From contig CASDPA010000004.1 of assembly GCA_949282255.1 (NCBI GenBank), positions 1 through 64,000 of the forward strand: a stretch of 64,000 nucleotides of DNA, read 5' to 3'. The first letter of the stretch is position 1. Every line of letters begins with the position of its first letter. A program made the translations under genes and the position numbers. Origin of the DNA: an uncultured Spirochaetales bacterium. Lineage in GTDB: Bacteria > Spirochaetota > Spirochaetia > Sphaerochaetales > Sphaerochaetaceae. The notes under the pieces are model-generated. The model worked only from the letters and a program-made list of their open reading frames with translations, had not been told where the DNA came from and did not search any database. Shown here piece after piece: positions 8,922-17,772 of the stretch.

Positions 8922-9431
8922 TTAGGAATTTTCAGTCTCTTCCTCTGCCGTCCATCCCAAAGCTTCACGCAACGCAGCCTCGCATTCAGGAAACTTTTTG
9001 CTTGTGAACCTGCAGGTCCCTTTCTTTTTCCTAAGTTCAAGTATCAGTCCTGTGTGATAATCATCGACCTTGCCGATCGAGTAGCTTTCCACGTCCGCCA
9101 CATCCGATTCGAAAATGATCCTGCATCCACCAAGATCCCCTTTTCTTGCAAACATCATAATCCGGCTGCCAGAAATTGCGAATATGCCATTAGTCAGATC
9201 CTTACCATTTTTTTCGATGAAGCCGGCACGGATAATGAAAGATGGATTATCGCAACCAAGGGCTTTTTTTACCATACCGGAAGTAACCAGGCTGGTTGTG
9301 ATGTAATACACAGCAGCCAGCACAGCCATAAGCAGCAAAAAAGGCCAAATTATAAAACCTTTGTAAAGAGATGTATAAACTATATATGCAATTATCGCTA
9401 ATATTCCTGCGATGGAAATCTTATGGATCAT
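8922..9431 (-). CDS. Membrane protein with PH-like cytoplasmic domain
   Basis: 169 aa. Two hydrophobic helices near residues 5-20 and 28-50 are followed by a soluble region (about 60-165) made of short strands with a final helix (PECEAALREALGW), a pattern resembling bacterial PH-like or GRAM-like domains; this is inference from shape only. Its ATG overlaps the stop of the EIIA gene (ATGA), so the two are translationally coupled, and it ends 8 nt before a terminator. Confidence 0.6.
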   Translation of the reverse strand: MIHKISIAGILAIIAYIVYTSLYKGFIIWPFLLLMAVLAAVYYITTSLVTSGMVKKALGCDNPSFIIRAGFIEKNGKDLTNGIFAISGSRIMMFARKGDLGGCRIIFESDVADVESYSIGKVDDYHTGLILELRKKKGTCRFTSKKFPECEAALREALGWTAEEETENS

Positions 9432-9841
9432 ATGAGGCTGAAAGCCTCCTTCATCTCCTCTGCCGAGGATGCATTCTCTATCCGATGCCTGATCTCCTCA
9501 TTCTCCAACAGTTTTGCAATATGGGAAAGGAAGATCACATGCGGACCGCAGGAATTTTCAGGGGAAAGCGTCAATATGATTATGCTTGCTTTCATACCAT
9601 CATCCCAATCAATCGACTTGGCAGAGCGGGCGCAAACATAAGAAAGCTCCTTGACGGCATCGGTCTTGCCATGAGGAATGGCCACACAATGCTCTATGCA
9701 TGTACTTGCAAGCTTCTCTCTTTCCAGCACAGCATTCAAAGCCTTATCAAAATCTTCCACTTCAAGCGACCTTATCATCTTCTCAATCGCTTCCTGCTTG
9801 GTTGAACAGTCAAGTTCATAAATAAAAGATTCGGTTTTCAT
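9428..9841 (-). CDS. PTS EIIA type-2 (PtsN-like) domain protein
   Basis: A 137-aa single-domain protein of the fructose/mannitol EIIA family. The phosphorylatable histidine is H57 in CVAIPHGKTD. A stand-alone EIIA without IIB/IIC partners nearby suggests a regulatory phosphocarrier like PtsN rather than a sugar-specific transporter part. The frame has an ATG two codons earlier (9847), but a perfect TATAAT lies at 9850-9855, so an mRNA from it would begin near the ATG at 9841. Coupled to the downstream membrane protein. Confidence 0.85.
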   Translation of the reverse strand: MKTESFIYELDCSTKQEAIEKMIRSLEVEDFDKALNAVLEREKLASTCIEHCVAIPHGKTDAVKELSYVCARSAKSIDWDDGMKASIIILTLSPENSCGPHVIFLSHIAKLLENEEIRHRIENASSAEEMKEAFSLI

Positions 9842-9849
9842 CAGCATCC

Positions 9850-9878
9850 ATTATACAGGATTTCCAAAAAAATGTGAC
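9850..9878 (-). promoter_or_regulatory. Promoter of EIIA gene, leaderless configuration
   Basis: Minus strand: GTCACA (9873-9878), 17 nt, TATAAT (9850-9855), then 8 nt to the ATG at 9841. No ribosome-binding site is possible in so short a leader. Confidence 0.6.
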
Positions 9879-9936
9879 CACCTACCCCGGCTATGGGACT
9901 TATAGATGAAAACAAAACCCGAAAAGGAGGGTAATA

Positions 9937-11994
9937 ATGAACAAGAAAAAAATCTTTTCAGCGATCACGGCGATACTGATGGCTGTCATGCTCATCTCCT
10001 GCCAACAGGGAGGTGGAACAGGCACACTCAGGATCATTCTGGACAACACGGACGAGGAAACAAGGCTTATCAGTCCAGATAACTATCCTTTGGAAGTCAT
10101 AAAATACCGTATTTCCGGACAAGGACCGTCGGGAGCAACCTTCAACATCACGACAACAAAGACAAACGCCACTCTTGAAGGACTGGCTGTCGGTACATGG
10201 ATCCTGGAAGCGGAAGGGCTGAATGAGAACGACATGGCAGTCGTTCAAGGAAGCACAGAATTCACGCTGACCGCAAGCAATACAAGTGCTGTGATAAGAT
10301 TGGACGAGTTGATCGGACATGGCAATTTGAGTGTGAATGCAACATGGGATGCAAATACGACAAAAGATCCGGAGGTACAATTCATCCTTACTGCACAGCA
10401 CGAAGCAGAGGGTGAGACCATATCCGCAATGATGGGCGACGGAGAAGCCTCTTTCATCAAACAGGATATAGAAGCGGGATCATATATCCTGCAGGCCAGG
10501 CTTTACGATGCGGGAATATTGATTGCGGGCTTCACAGAAGCGGTAAGGATAGTGGCAGATGAGACAAGCAGTGCTACAATCGGGTTCTCATTGGACCGAT
10601 TTCCAATAACTCCCGGTACGCTCCAGCTGCTCGACCAATCGGGAATACCTGTCGAATGCACGATTGAGGGTATCACGGAAGAAGTGGATGCTGGAGAAGC
10701 CATAACCATTTCATTGACACCATCTCGGAATACAGGAATGGAATGCACTGTCGCCTGGTATGTGGATGGGATCCAGGTATCAACCGGAATGCAGACAGAA
10801 ATAGAATTCACTCCCGGTCGCCATAGGCTGGATGCTGTCGCGTATACCAATAAGATCGGCAGCTACGGCTCCGCTTCCATCTCCTTCGATGCTATAATAA
10901 ACACCGCATCCGGCATACCGGGCAACCAGATGCTTTTTGACAGGGCCGGATCAGGATTGAACATTGGAAGGGATACGCTCATGCATATCCTGCCTGATGG
11001 CAAGCTGGTCGTATTCAGTGGACAGGATGACAGCATGCAACTGGCAAACATAGTCAGAAATAACATAGACGTTCTGGACATGTGGGGCGCAACCGAATAT
11101 TCCATACTCAGAAACATACCGGTTGCAGCCATATCCGGAGTAAAGGATGCCGACAACAATCACGCGCTGCTGCTTGGAACGAACAATGGAGCGAACACAA
11201 TACATTTCAATTACAATTCCAGCACCGGAGAGATCGATTACATAGAAGAATCAGGAATCTACCGATGCTCGCTTAATGATTACCAGACATTCTCATCCAT
11301 TGTAGGCCCTTCATTCTATGATCCCGTACAGGACCGTTACATGATGCTTGCAACCGATGAGGATGGAAAGGCATATCTTCTCAACAGGGAAATGAGGAGG
11401 CTCGTCCCGTTTGAAGATTTCACATATGACGGATGCGACTATACCCACCGGGCTTCAAATCTCGATGGGCTTGTATTTAACGATGTGACAGCGATAGACA
11501 TGAGTTCCGATACGAAGCACTACATCATGGGTTCTTCAAGCGGGGATGTCTTGCTTGCAGGAGAGGTTATAGACGGTATCGGGGTCGTATGGAAGACCAA
11601 AATGAAAAAGACAAGCCTTGATAAGTCGAAACTGAACGGACTCAGGGACATAGATGTCTCCTCGGGCAATCTCGCAATAATAACAGGAACGGACTTCATC
11701 TCGGTATATGACATAAATTCTGATACAGAGCTATCCTACACAACTGTACAAGGAGCGGATTTCCAAGACCTGAAGTACAATGGATCGACAGGCCACTTCT
11801 ATCTTTTAGATGGTTCAAACATGCGCCTTTACACATACATGTTAAATGAGCAGAACGGAGCGGTGGAACAGGTTTCGGTTACGGATACAAGAAGCGCACA
11901 CGATACGATGGAGCTTTCGCCAAACGGTACAGTGCTGATCATATACAACAAGAGCAATACCTCATCATTTGAAGTATTCAGAATAAATACATGA
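9937..11994 (+). CDS. Large surface lipoprotein, Ig-like N-terminus and propeller-like C-terminus
   Basis: 685 aa with signal peptide and lipobox LISC (Cys 22). Residues 25-330 look like three or more Ig-like beta domains (YRISGQGPSGATFNI, VNATWDANTT, CTVAWYVDGIQV). Residues 330-685 hold repeated beta blades with DVSSGNLAIITGTDFISVYD-type sequence, suggesting a WD/YVTN-like beta-propeller. Strong start: AGGAGG 6-7 nt upstream. Probably outer-membrane or periplasmic; ligand unknown. Convergent with hydA, separated by that operon's terminator. Confidence 0.7.
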   Translation: MNKKKIFSAITAILMAVMLISCQQGGGTGTLRIILDNTDEETRLISPDNYPLEVIKYRISGQGPSGATFNITTTKTNATLEGLAVGTWILEAEGLNENDMAVVQGSTEFTLTASNTSAVIRLDELIGHGNLSVNATWDANTTKDPEVQFILTAQHEAEGETISAMMGDGEASFIKQDIEAGSYILQARLYDAGILIAGFTEAVRIVADETSSATIGFSLDRFPITPGTLQLLDQSGIPVECTIEGITEEVDAGEAITISLTPSRNTGMECTVAWYVDGIQVSTGMQTEIEFTPGRHRLDAVAYTNKIGSYGSASISFDAIINTASGIPGNQMLFDRAGSGLNIGRDTLMHILPDGKLVVFSGQDDSMQLANIVRNNIDVLDMWGATEYSILRNIPVAAISGVKDADNNHALLLGTNNGANTIHFNYNSSTGEIDYIEESGIYRCSLNDYQTFSSIVGPSFYDPVQDRYMMLATDEDGKAYLLNREMRRLVPFEDFTYDGCDYTHRASNLDGLVFNDVTAIDMSSDTKHYIMGSSSGDVLLAGEVIDGIGVVWKTKMKKTSLDKSKLNGLRDIDVSSGNLAIITGTDFISVYDINSDTELSYTTVQGADFQDLKYNGSTGHFYLLDGSNMRLYTYMLNEQNGAVEQVSVTDTRSAHDTMELSPNGTVLIIYNKSNTSSFEVFRINT

Positions 11995-11995
11995 C

Positions 11996-12021
11996 AAAAA
12001 AAGGCCCTGCCAAGCAGGGCC
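11996..12021 (-). terminator. Rho-independent terminator of the hydrogenase operon
   Basis: Minus strand: GGCCCTGC, TTG loop, GCAGGGCC, then T7. It ends the operon that finishes with hydA. The plus strand lacks a T-tract after the hairpin. Confidence 0.85.
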
Positions 12022-12033
12022 GAATGCGTTTGC

Positions 12034-13773
12034 TCATGCCTTATAGACAGGCTTTTGCGAATAACTGGTATGCAGAAGCTCGTGAGCCTTATGGCTGAGA
12101 GGCTTCTCAAGATATCCTTCATAGAGCTTGATGATGGAAGGATTCTCATGAGAACGGCGCAGGGTGCATTTCTCATCATCGGTGTAAAGTCCGCCCGTCC
12201 TCTTCTTCCTGACATCATCATCAGTTCCTATCGGCTGACCGCCACCGGCTATGCAGCCTCCACGGCAAGCCATTATCTCGATGAACTCATAAGGTGCGCG
12301 CTCCCCTTTCTGCTTTGCAAGCCTCACCTCATCGAGGATCTCCTTTGCATTGGACATTCCATGTATGACAGCCACACGTACCGGGGTTCCTGCGAAATCC
12401 ACAGTACCTTTCTTGACATTCTCAAGGCCCCTTACCGCATCGACATTGACATTATCCAGCTCATTGCCTGTGACAAGCTTGTACGCAGTCCTTACTGCAG
12501 CTTCCATAACGCCACCGGTAACACCAAAGATTGTGGCCGCTCCTGTATACTCGCCTATCGGTGAATCAACCTCGGTTTCTTCAAGATTCTTGAAATCTAT
12601 GCCGTACTGGCTGATTATCCTTCCAAGTTCCCTTGTCGTAAGGACAACATCCACATCACGTCCAGTGGAAACAGACATAGGACGCCTGATTTCATCCTTT
12701 TTGGCGGTACAAGGCATTATTGCAACAGAATACACCTTTGCAGGATCGATTCCCATCTTCTCCGCCCAATAGGTCTTTGTGATGGCACCCTGCATCATCA
12801 TAGGACTCTTTGCGCTCGAGAGATTGTCAAGCAGATCCGGATAATACTCTTCGATATAGTTTATCCAACCCGGGCAGCATGAAGTGAACTGAGGAAGAAC
12901 TCCGTTGTTCTTTATCCTTTCGACAAGCTCGCTACCTTCCTCCATGATTGTCAGATCGGCACCGAAATTTGTATCGAAAACATAATCCACACCAAGCCTT
13001 CTCAAAGCTGTGTAAAGCTTTCCGGTAGATATCTCGCCAGGCTCAAGACCGAATTCCTCGCCGATCGCAACCCTTACAGCCGGTGCTATCTGCACAGCAA
13101 CCACCTTCTCCGGGTCATGGATAGCCTTCATCATCAGCGAAACATCATCCTGTTCATAAATCGCACCAACCGGGCAATGGGTTATACACTGTCCGCATTT
13201 GATGCACGGGCTTTCGTTGAGCGGAAGGTTTGCTGCAGGACTCATCGTAGTCTTATCACCTCTTCCGATGAATTCAAGGGCATATACACCCTGAAGCTGC
13301 TGGCAGACCTGAACACAGCGGCCGCATTTGATGCACTTATACGGGTCAAGCACAATGATTCCCGTAGAGGTATCCATTTTCCTTTCGGCAAGTCTTGGCT
13401 GGAACGGCTGCTCACGGATGCCATATTCGATTGCAAGCTTCTGAAGCTCACATTTATTGTTTCTTACACATGTAAGACATGAGGTCGGATGGGTGCTCAT
13501 CGTCAATTCGATGATAGTCTTCCTTACCTCATATAATTCATCATCATGTGTGATAATCTTCATGCCTTCGGCACAAGGGGTCGCACACGCCCTCAAAATC
13601 TTTGCCGATCCTTCCTGCTTACAGATACAAAGTCCACAGGAACCGAATGGCTTGAGATCCGGATGGTAGCAGAGGGTCGGAATCCTGATTCCGGCCTTGC
13701 GTGCCGCTTCAAGTACGCTTGTACCTGCCTCAACCTCAACTGGAATACCGTTTATGGTCAAATGAATCATCAT
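12034..13773 (-). CDS. hydA: [FeFe] hydrogenase catalytic subunit (HydA/HndD type)
   Basis: 579 aa. Order of domains: plant-type [2Fe-2S] ferredoxin with Cys 35, 46, 49 and 63; HPTSCLTC...C His-Cys cluster; two [4Fe-4S] motifs (CIKCGRCVQVC and CIKCGQCITHC); then the H-cluster domain with L1 TSCCPGW, L2 MPCTAKKDE and L3 ACRGGCIAGGGQP, and a C-terminal small-subunit-like tail. It makes or oxidises H2. With HydB and HydC it would form an NAD(P)H- and ferredoxin-linked, probably bifurcating, cytoplasmic complex. AGGAGG precedes the start. L3 has Arg where Pro is common (ACPGGC). Last gene of the operon. Confidence 0.95.
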   Translation of the reverse strand: MMIHLTINGIPVEVEAGTSVLEAARKAGIRIPTLCYHPDLKPFGSCGLCICKQEGSAKILRACATPCAEGMKIITHDDELYEVRKTIIELTMSTHPTSCLTCVRNNKCELQKLAIEYGIREQPFQPRLAERKMDTSTGIIVLDPYKCIKCGRCVQVCQQLQGVYALEFIGRGDKTTMSPAANLPLNESPCIKCGQCITHCPVGAIYEQDDVSLMMKAIHDPEKVVAVQIAPAVRVAIGEEFGLEPGEISTGKLYTALRRLGVDYVFDTNFGADLTIMEEGSELVERIKNNGVLPQFTSCCPGWINYIEEYYPDLLDNLSSAKSPMMMQGAITKTYWAEKMGIDPAKVYSVAIMPCTAKKDEIRRPMSVSTGRDVDVVLTTRELGRIISQYGIDFKNLEETEVDSPIGEYTGAATIFGVTGGVMEAAVRTAYKLVTGNELDNVNVDAVRGLENVKKGTVDFAGTPVRVAVIHGMSNAKEILDEVRLAKQKGERAPYEFIEIMACRGGCIAGGGQPIGTDDDVRKKRTGGLYTDDEKCTLRRSHENPSIIKLYEGYLEKPLSHKAHELLHTSYSQKPVYKA

Positions 13774-13787
13774 CTCTCTCCTCCTAA

Positions 13788-15575
13788 TTAACGCACGCTG
13801 ATCGCAGAGAACTTACATGTGTCCTTACAGACGCCGCACTTGATACATACCTGGGTGTTAATCGAATGAGGCTGCTTGAGCGCTCCGGAAATAGCACCTA
13901 CAGGACACTTTCTTGCACATGCCGTACACCCGATACACTTGCTTGGATCGATGGAATATGTGATAAGCTTCTTACACTTTCCGGAAGGACACTTCTTATC
14001 ATGGATATGCGCCTCGTATTCCTCAGGGAAATACCGAAGAGTGGAAAGAACTGGGTTTGGAGCCGTCTGTCCGAGAGCACAAAGGCTTCCCTTCTGCATG
14101 GCAAGCGCAATCTGGCGCATCTGGGCAACATCATCCTCGCTCGCCTTTCCTTCGGTGATCTTCTCCAAAAGATTGCAAAGCGTCTTTCCTCCGATACGGC
14201 AAGGAGCACACTTTCCACAGGATTCATCGACTGTAAAATTAAGATAGAACTTTGCAACGTCCACGATGCAGTCGTCCTCATCCATAACAATCATACCACC
14301 GGAACCCATCATGGAGCCGATCTTCATAAGTCCGCCGAAATCTATCGGGGTGTCAAGGTTGGCTTCTGTAATAACTCCACCTGAAGGACCACCGGTCTGC
14401 ACAGCCTTGAATTTCTTGCCGTGGTTTATACCGCCGCCGATATCAAAAACAATCTCTCTGAGGGTGGTTCCCATCGGGACCTCCACAAGACCGGAGTTGC
14501 ATATCTTGCCGGTCAGTGCAAAAACCTTTGTTCCATGGCTGTCGGCAGTACCAATCCTGCTGAACCATTCTCCACCTTTTGTTATGATGACAGGAATATT
14601 GGCCCATGTCTCAACGTTGTTGATGACGGTAGGCTTTCCCCATAGTCCCTTGTTTGCCGGGAATGGCGGTCTTGGCTGAGGCATGCCCCTGTGTCCTTCA
14701 ATGGACTGGAGAAGAGCGGTTTCCTCACCACAGACGAATGCGCCGGCACCAAGTCTGATCTCGATATCATAATCGAATCCGCTTCCAAGGATGTCCTTTC
14801 CAAGAAGGCCATACTCCCTCGCCTGCTTCATAGCAACTTCGAGACGATGGATTGCAAGAGGATATTCAGCTCTGATGTAAATATATCCCTGATGCGCTCC
14901 GATGCACTTTCCACAAATCGTCATGGCTTCCAAAACGGAATGAGGATCCCCTTCCAGCGTGGACCTGTCCATATATGCGCCCGGGTCTCCCTCGTCGGCA
15001 TTGCAGACGACGTATTTGACATCCCCTTCAGCCTGCTTCGTGAAATTCCATTTCATCCAGGTCGGGAATCCGGCGCCACCCCTTCCGCGCAAGCCTGCGA
15101 CCTTGAGCTCCTCTATGATATCATCCGGAGTCATTTCGAAAAGGACCTTCTCCAACGCCTTGTATCCGTCGCGGGCGATATACTCATCAATATTCTCCGG
15201 ATCGATTGTACCGCAGTTGCGCAATACGATCCTCATCTGCTTGTTGTAGAACTGGATGTCCTGAACTTCCTCGTACGGCTTTCTGACAGTATGGCCATAC
15301 TGAAGCCTGGTGACTTCCCTTCCCTTTACGACATGCTCGCTTATGATTTCCTTTGCATCCTCAGGCTTTACCTGAACATAGAAACTGTCCTCAGGAAGGA
15401 CCTTGACGATCGGCCCCTGCTCGCAGAAACCGAAGCATCCGGTTTTGATCACCTGCACCTGATCGGCAACACCCTGGTTTTTAGCTTCCTCAATCAGGTT
15501 GCGGTAAATCAGATCGGAGCGGGAAGATTCACAACCTGTTCCTCCACAGACCAAGATATAGTTCTTAAATGCCAT
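13788..15575 (-). CDS. hydB: NuoF-like flavoprotein subunit of [FeFe] hydrogenase (HydB/HndC)
   Basis: 595 aa. N-terminal thioredoxin-like [2Fe-2S] domain (CGGTGC and CFGFC, residues 10-55), NuoF FMN/NADH domain (GRGGAGFPTWMKW, GAGAFVCGEETALLQSIEG), SLBB region, the [4Fe-4S] motif SCGKCAPCR, and two C-terminal [4Fe-4S] clusters (CIGCTACARKC, CIKCGVCKDTC). It is the NAD(H)-reacting and bifurcating subunit in the family. Sits between hndB-like and hydA with 10-15 nt gaps, each gene with an AGGAGG site. Confidence 0.95.
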   Translation of the reverse strand: MAFKNYILVCGGTGCESSRSDLIYRNLIEEAKNQGVADQVQVIKTGCFGFCEQGPIVKVLPEDSFYVQVKPEDAKEIISEHVVKGREVTRLQYGHTVRKPYEEVQDIQFYNKQMRIVLRNCGTIDPENIDEYIARDGYKALEKVLFEMTPDDIIEELKVAGLRGRGGAGFPTWMKWNFTKQAEGDVKYVVCNADEGDPGAYMDRSTLEGDPHSVLEAMTICGKCIGAHQGYIYIRAEYPLAIHRLEVAMKQAREYGLLGKDILGSGFDYDIEIRLGAGAFVCGEETALLQSIEGHRGMPQPRPPFPANKGLWGKPTVINNVETWANIPVIITKGGEWFSRIGTADSHGTKVFALTGKICNSGLVEVPMGTTLREIVFDIGGGINHGKKFKAVQTGGPSGGVITEANLDTPIDFGGLMKIGSMMGSGGMIVMDEDDCIVDVAKFYLNFTVDESCGKCAPCRIGGKTLCNLLEKITEGKASEDDVAQMRQIALAMQKGSLCALGQTAPNPVLSTLRYFPEEYEAHIHDKKCPSGKCKKLITYSIDPSKCIGCTACARKCPVGAISGALKQPHSINTQVCIKCGVCKDTCKFSAISVR

Positions 15576-15584
15576 GACTTCCTC

Positions 15585-15959
15585 CTACTCTTCCTTGATC
15601 TCAACGACCTTTTCCTTGATGACCTTTCCTGCAACAAGGGTTTGATCTATGATCTTTGCAACATCGGACTTTTCAACCTTGCCATAGCTCACAAGCCCAA
15701 GCTCCGATGTATGGATCTGAACGACAGGTTCATAACCGGCACCTACTGCGCCGGTCTGGGTGATGATGACATCATCCAGCCTCTTCTTTTCACAGAGATC
15801 TGCAAACTCATTCAAAATAACCTTGGCACCCTTTTCCAGGCCCGCAGTTCCCATTGCAACGATAACGTGCTTCTTCCTGTTATGGATATCACGCTTTTTC
15901 ATGTTCTCCGCTTCTTTTTCCCTGATCTGGTGAAGCGCTTCTAAAGTCAGCTTTGCCAT
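15585..15959 (-). CDS. HndB-like thioredoxin-fold protein lacking cluster cysteines
   Basis: 124 aa, aligned by eye to the small HndB-type [2Fe-2S] ferredoxin subunit found in [FeFe] hydrogenase operons. The usual cysteines are gone: the first motif reads VAMGTAGLEKGA (family TCG), and the second reads TQTGAVGAGYEP (family TGCIGLC). The only Cys (DLCEK) is not at a ligand position. The fold-defining spacing is kept, so I infer a structural or assembly subunit that does not bind a [2Fe-2S] cluster. Third gene of the hyd operon, 2 nt after the ATPase gene. Confidence 0.75.
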   Translation of the reverse strand: MAKLTLEALHQIREKEAENMKKRDIHNRKKHVIVAMGTAGLEKGAKVILNEFADLCEKKRLDDVIITQTGAVGAGYEPVVQIHTSELGLVSYGKVEKSDVAKIIDQTLVAGKVIKEKVVEIKEE

Positions 15960-15961
15960 AA

Positions 15962-16447
15962 TTATCTGCTCCTCTTTTCCTTTTCTTCCGCCATTCTCCT
16001 GAGACTGTTCATGCCACCTGCCGTTTTCACCGATATCCCAGCCTTCTCCAAAGCCACGCCATCCAATGTGTAGAGAAGGATGCCATCCTGCATCACCTCG
16101 ACAACCAAATGCGGAAAAGCGTTGAAAAGCACCGGTACTGTTGCCGACAGATCTTCCAAGGATCCATCAAGCCCTACGGAAAAATGCAGAACACTTTTCC
16201 CATCCTTCTTCTCAAGCCCGCATCTGCCACCCGACGCCTCTTTGACAAGGAAGAGCCCTCTTCCCCGTCCTGCCCCTTTTGAAGAAACGCCTTGAGAAAA
16301 AGCATTGTCGGGGAGCGCTTTTGATGAATCATCAGAAACAACCACATCGACCATGCCGCAGTGCCTGTCGACCTTTATCGAGATATCTTCGGCACCGGCC
16401 TCCAAGCTGTTCCTTACAGCTTCGACCAGCAAGTCGGCATTATCCAT
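15962..16447 (-). CDS. GHKL ATPase-domain protein of the hydrogenase operon
   Basis: 161 aa. A histidine-kinase-type ATP-binding fold without a phosphorylation domain: N box EAVRNSLEAGA (residues 8-20), G1-like VSDDSSKALP and G2-like GAGRGRGLFLVKEA. Similar small ATPase-like genes lie between NuoE-like and NuoF-like subunits in other hydrogenase operons. It overlaps the hydC stop in TGATG, so its level is tied to HydC. Role unknown; a switch, chaperone or anti-sigma-type partner are all possible. Confidence 0.75.
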   Translation of the reverse strand: MDNADLLVEAVRNSLEAGAEDISIKVDRHCGMVDVVVSDDSSKALPDNAFSQGVSSKGAGRGRGLFLVKEASGGRCGLEKKDGKSVLHFSVGLDGSLEDLSATVPVLFNAFPHLVVEVMQDGILLYTLDGVALEKAGISVKTAGGMNSLRRMAEEKEKRSR

Positions 16448-16911
16448 CAGGCGAACTTATCCAACACCCCTGCTATCTGGTTCTTGGTGATTTTTCCAAA
16501 AACCTCACCGGCGATGGTCATGACGGGAGCAAGCCCACAGCAGCCTACACAACGTACGGCTTCAAGAGAGAATTTCCCATCCTCGGTCAGGCCGCCGACA
16601 GTAAGGCCAAGCTGTTTGCCAAGCTCATCGATGATGATATCACCACCCTTGAGGTAACAAGCAGTTCCAAGACAAACCTGGATATTGTATTTTCCCGGCT
16701 TATTAAGTTTGAAAAAGTGGTAGAATGTGACAACACCCCAAATGGTGGCCAAAGGAACCCCAAGTTTCTTGGAGACCTCATCCGCAGCTTCCCTGGAAAT
16801 ATAACCAAACTCCTCCTGGACCTTGTGGAGCACCATGATGAGGTTGCCTGGCTTATCCTTCCATTCATCAATAAATTGATTCAATTCTGCAGAAAAAATA
16901 TTCTGAGACAT
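16447..16911 (-). CDS. hydC: NuoE-like [2Fe-2S] subunit of [FeFe] hydrogenase (HydC/HndA)
   Basis: 154 aa. N-terminal helical bundle (LIMVLHKVQEEFGYIS) then thioredoxin-like domain with [2Fe-2S] ligands CLGTAC (first pair) and CVGCCG (second pair). It carries electrons between NuoF-like HydB and the rest of the complex. The start is MSQNIF with AAGGAG upstream; a longer open frame to 16965 runs through the promoter and is rejected. First gene of the operon, divergent from rex. Confidence 0.93.
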   Translation of the reverse strand: MSQNIFSAELNQFIDEWKDKPGNLIMVLHKVQEEFGYISREAADEVSKKLGVPLATIWGVVTFYHFFKLNKPGKYNIQVCLGTACYLKGGDIIIDELGKQLGLTVGGLTEDGKFSLEAVRCVGCCGLAPVMTIAGEVFGKITKNQIAGVLDKFA

Positions 16912-16936
16912 ACATCTTCTCCTTAATTCCAAATTC

Positions 16937-16978
16937 ATAATAGCTAAAAAAGTATCTAATAGCAATTCAATGTCACAA
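16937..16978 (-). promoter_or_regulatory. Hydrogenase operon promoter with Rex-like half-site
   Basis: Minus strand: -35 TTGCTA (16960-16965), 17-nt spacer, -10 TATTAT (16937-16942). TTGTGA (16973-16978), one half of the Rex consensus TTGTGAA-N4-TTCACAA, lies 7 bp upstream of the -35. The second half is not recognisable, so Rex binding is inference. Confidence 0.5.
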
Positions 16979-17021
16979 TTTTTTTATTTTCAGCATATAA
17001 AGTAAACTCTAAAATAAATAA

Positions 17022-17050
17022 TTGACACAATAGTGGATATAATATACTTT
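17022..17050 (+). promoter_or_regulatory. Putative rex promoter
   Basis: TTGACA (17022-17027) with TACTTT 17 nt downstream, or TATACT at 15 nt. A perfect TATAAT at 17038-17043 is too close to pair with TTGACA and may act with another -35. The ribosome-binding site AGGAG is at 17064-17068. Confidence 0.4.
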
Positions 17051-17076
17051 TATTCACATAAACAGGAGCATTTATT

Positions 17077-17712
17077 ATGAATAGTGACATGCTTGTAAGA
17101 ATTACCAGATACTACAGGGCACTTAATCGTCTAAGGTCAATCGGATTGGAAAAAGTATTCGCACATAACCTTGCCGATGCAGCCGGTGTGAGCGCGGCAA
17201 TAGTGAGAAAAGATTTTTCAATTCTCGAGATCCATGGTCAAAAAAGAGGTGGCTACGAAATAGTTGAACTGATCGCAAAACTGGGCTCAATCCTTGGCAA
17301 AGGCAATCCACAGAACGTCATTGTCATCGGCTGTGGCCGAATAGGAAAAGCATTGATGCACTATTCCGGTTTTGAGCCTGATGGCATAAGGATTGTCGCA
17401 GGTTTCGATTCCGATCCGCTCGTATATTCCGATGCATCACATCCGATACCCGTATATCCCCTTTCAAGGCTTGAAGAGGTGATAGAAGCAATGGATGTGA
17501 ATGTGGCGATAATAACCGTTCCCGAATCCTCGGCAGCAGATTGCTACCAGAGGCTTGTGGAGGCCAACATACAGGGCGTTCTAAATTTCTCCCCTGTCAC
17601 ACTCAAGCCTCAGGTTATCGACGGTAAATTGAGACCGGTGGTCCACAACATCAATATCGCGTTGGAATTGGAACAGATATTTTATGAAATCCAATATCCA
17701 AAGGAAGCATGA
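17077..17712 (+). CDS. rex: Redox-sensing transcriptional repressor Rex
   Basis: 211 aa. N-terminal winged helix (residues 1-75, with the recognition stretch GVSAAIVRKDFS) and Rossmann domain with GCGRIGKA at 85-92, ending in a domain-swap helix (NIALELEQIFYEI). Rex senses the NADH/NAD+ ratio and releases DNA when NADH is high, de-repressing fermentative and hydrogen-producing genes. Divergence from the hydrogenase operon fits that role. AGGAG lies 8 nt before the ATG. Confidence 0.95.
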   Translation: MNSDMLVRITRYYRALNRLRSIGLEKVFAHNLADAAGVSAAIVRKDFSILEIHGQKRGGYEIVELIAKLGSILGKGNPQNVIVIGCGRIGKALMHYSGFEPDGIRIVAGFDSDPLVYSDASHPIPVYPLSRLEEVIEAMDVNVAIITVPESSAADCYQRLVEANIQGVLNFSPVTLKPQVIDGKLRPVVHNINIALELEQIFYEIQYPKEA

Positions 17713-17732
17713 ATGAATGAATGTCTCAACGC

Positions 17733-17761
17733 TTGACAAGTTGATATCTAAAATGTATGTT
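17733..17761 (+). promoter_or_regulatory. tRNA-Ala promoter
   Basis: TTGACA (17733-17738), 17 nt, TATGTT (17756-17761), 11 nt before the mature tRNA 5' end. Confidence 0.6.
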
Positions 17762-17772
17762 ACTGTTGAGCT

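Noticed and set aside
14691-15944. 417-codon plus-strand frame opposite hydB
   Set aside because: hydB and its cluster motifs are certain on the other strand; the frame has no recognisable motif and spans two hyd genes.
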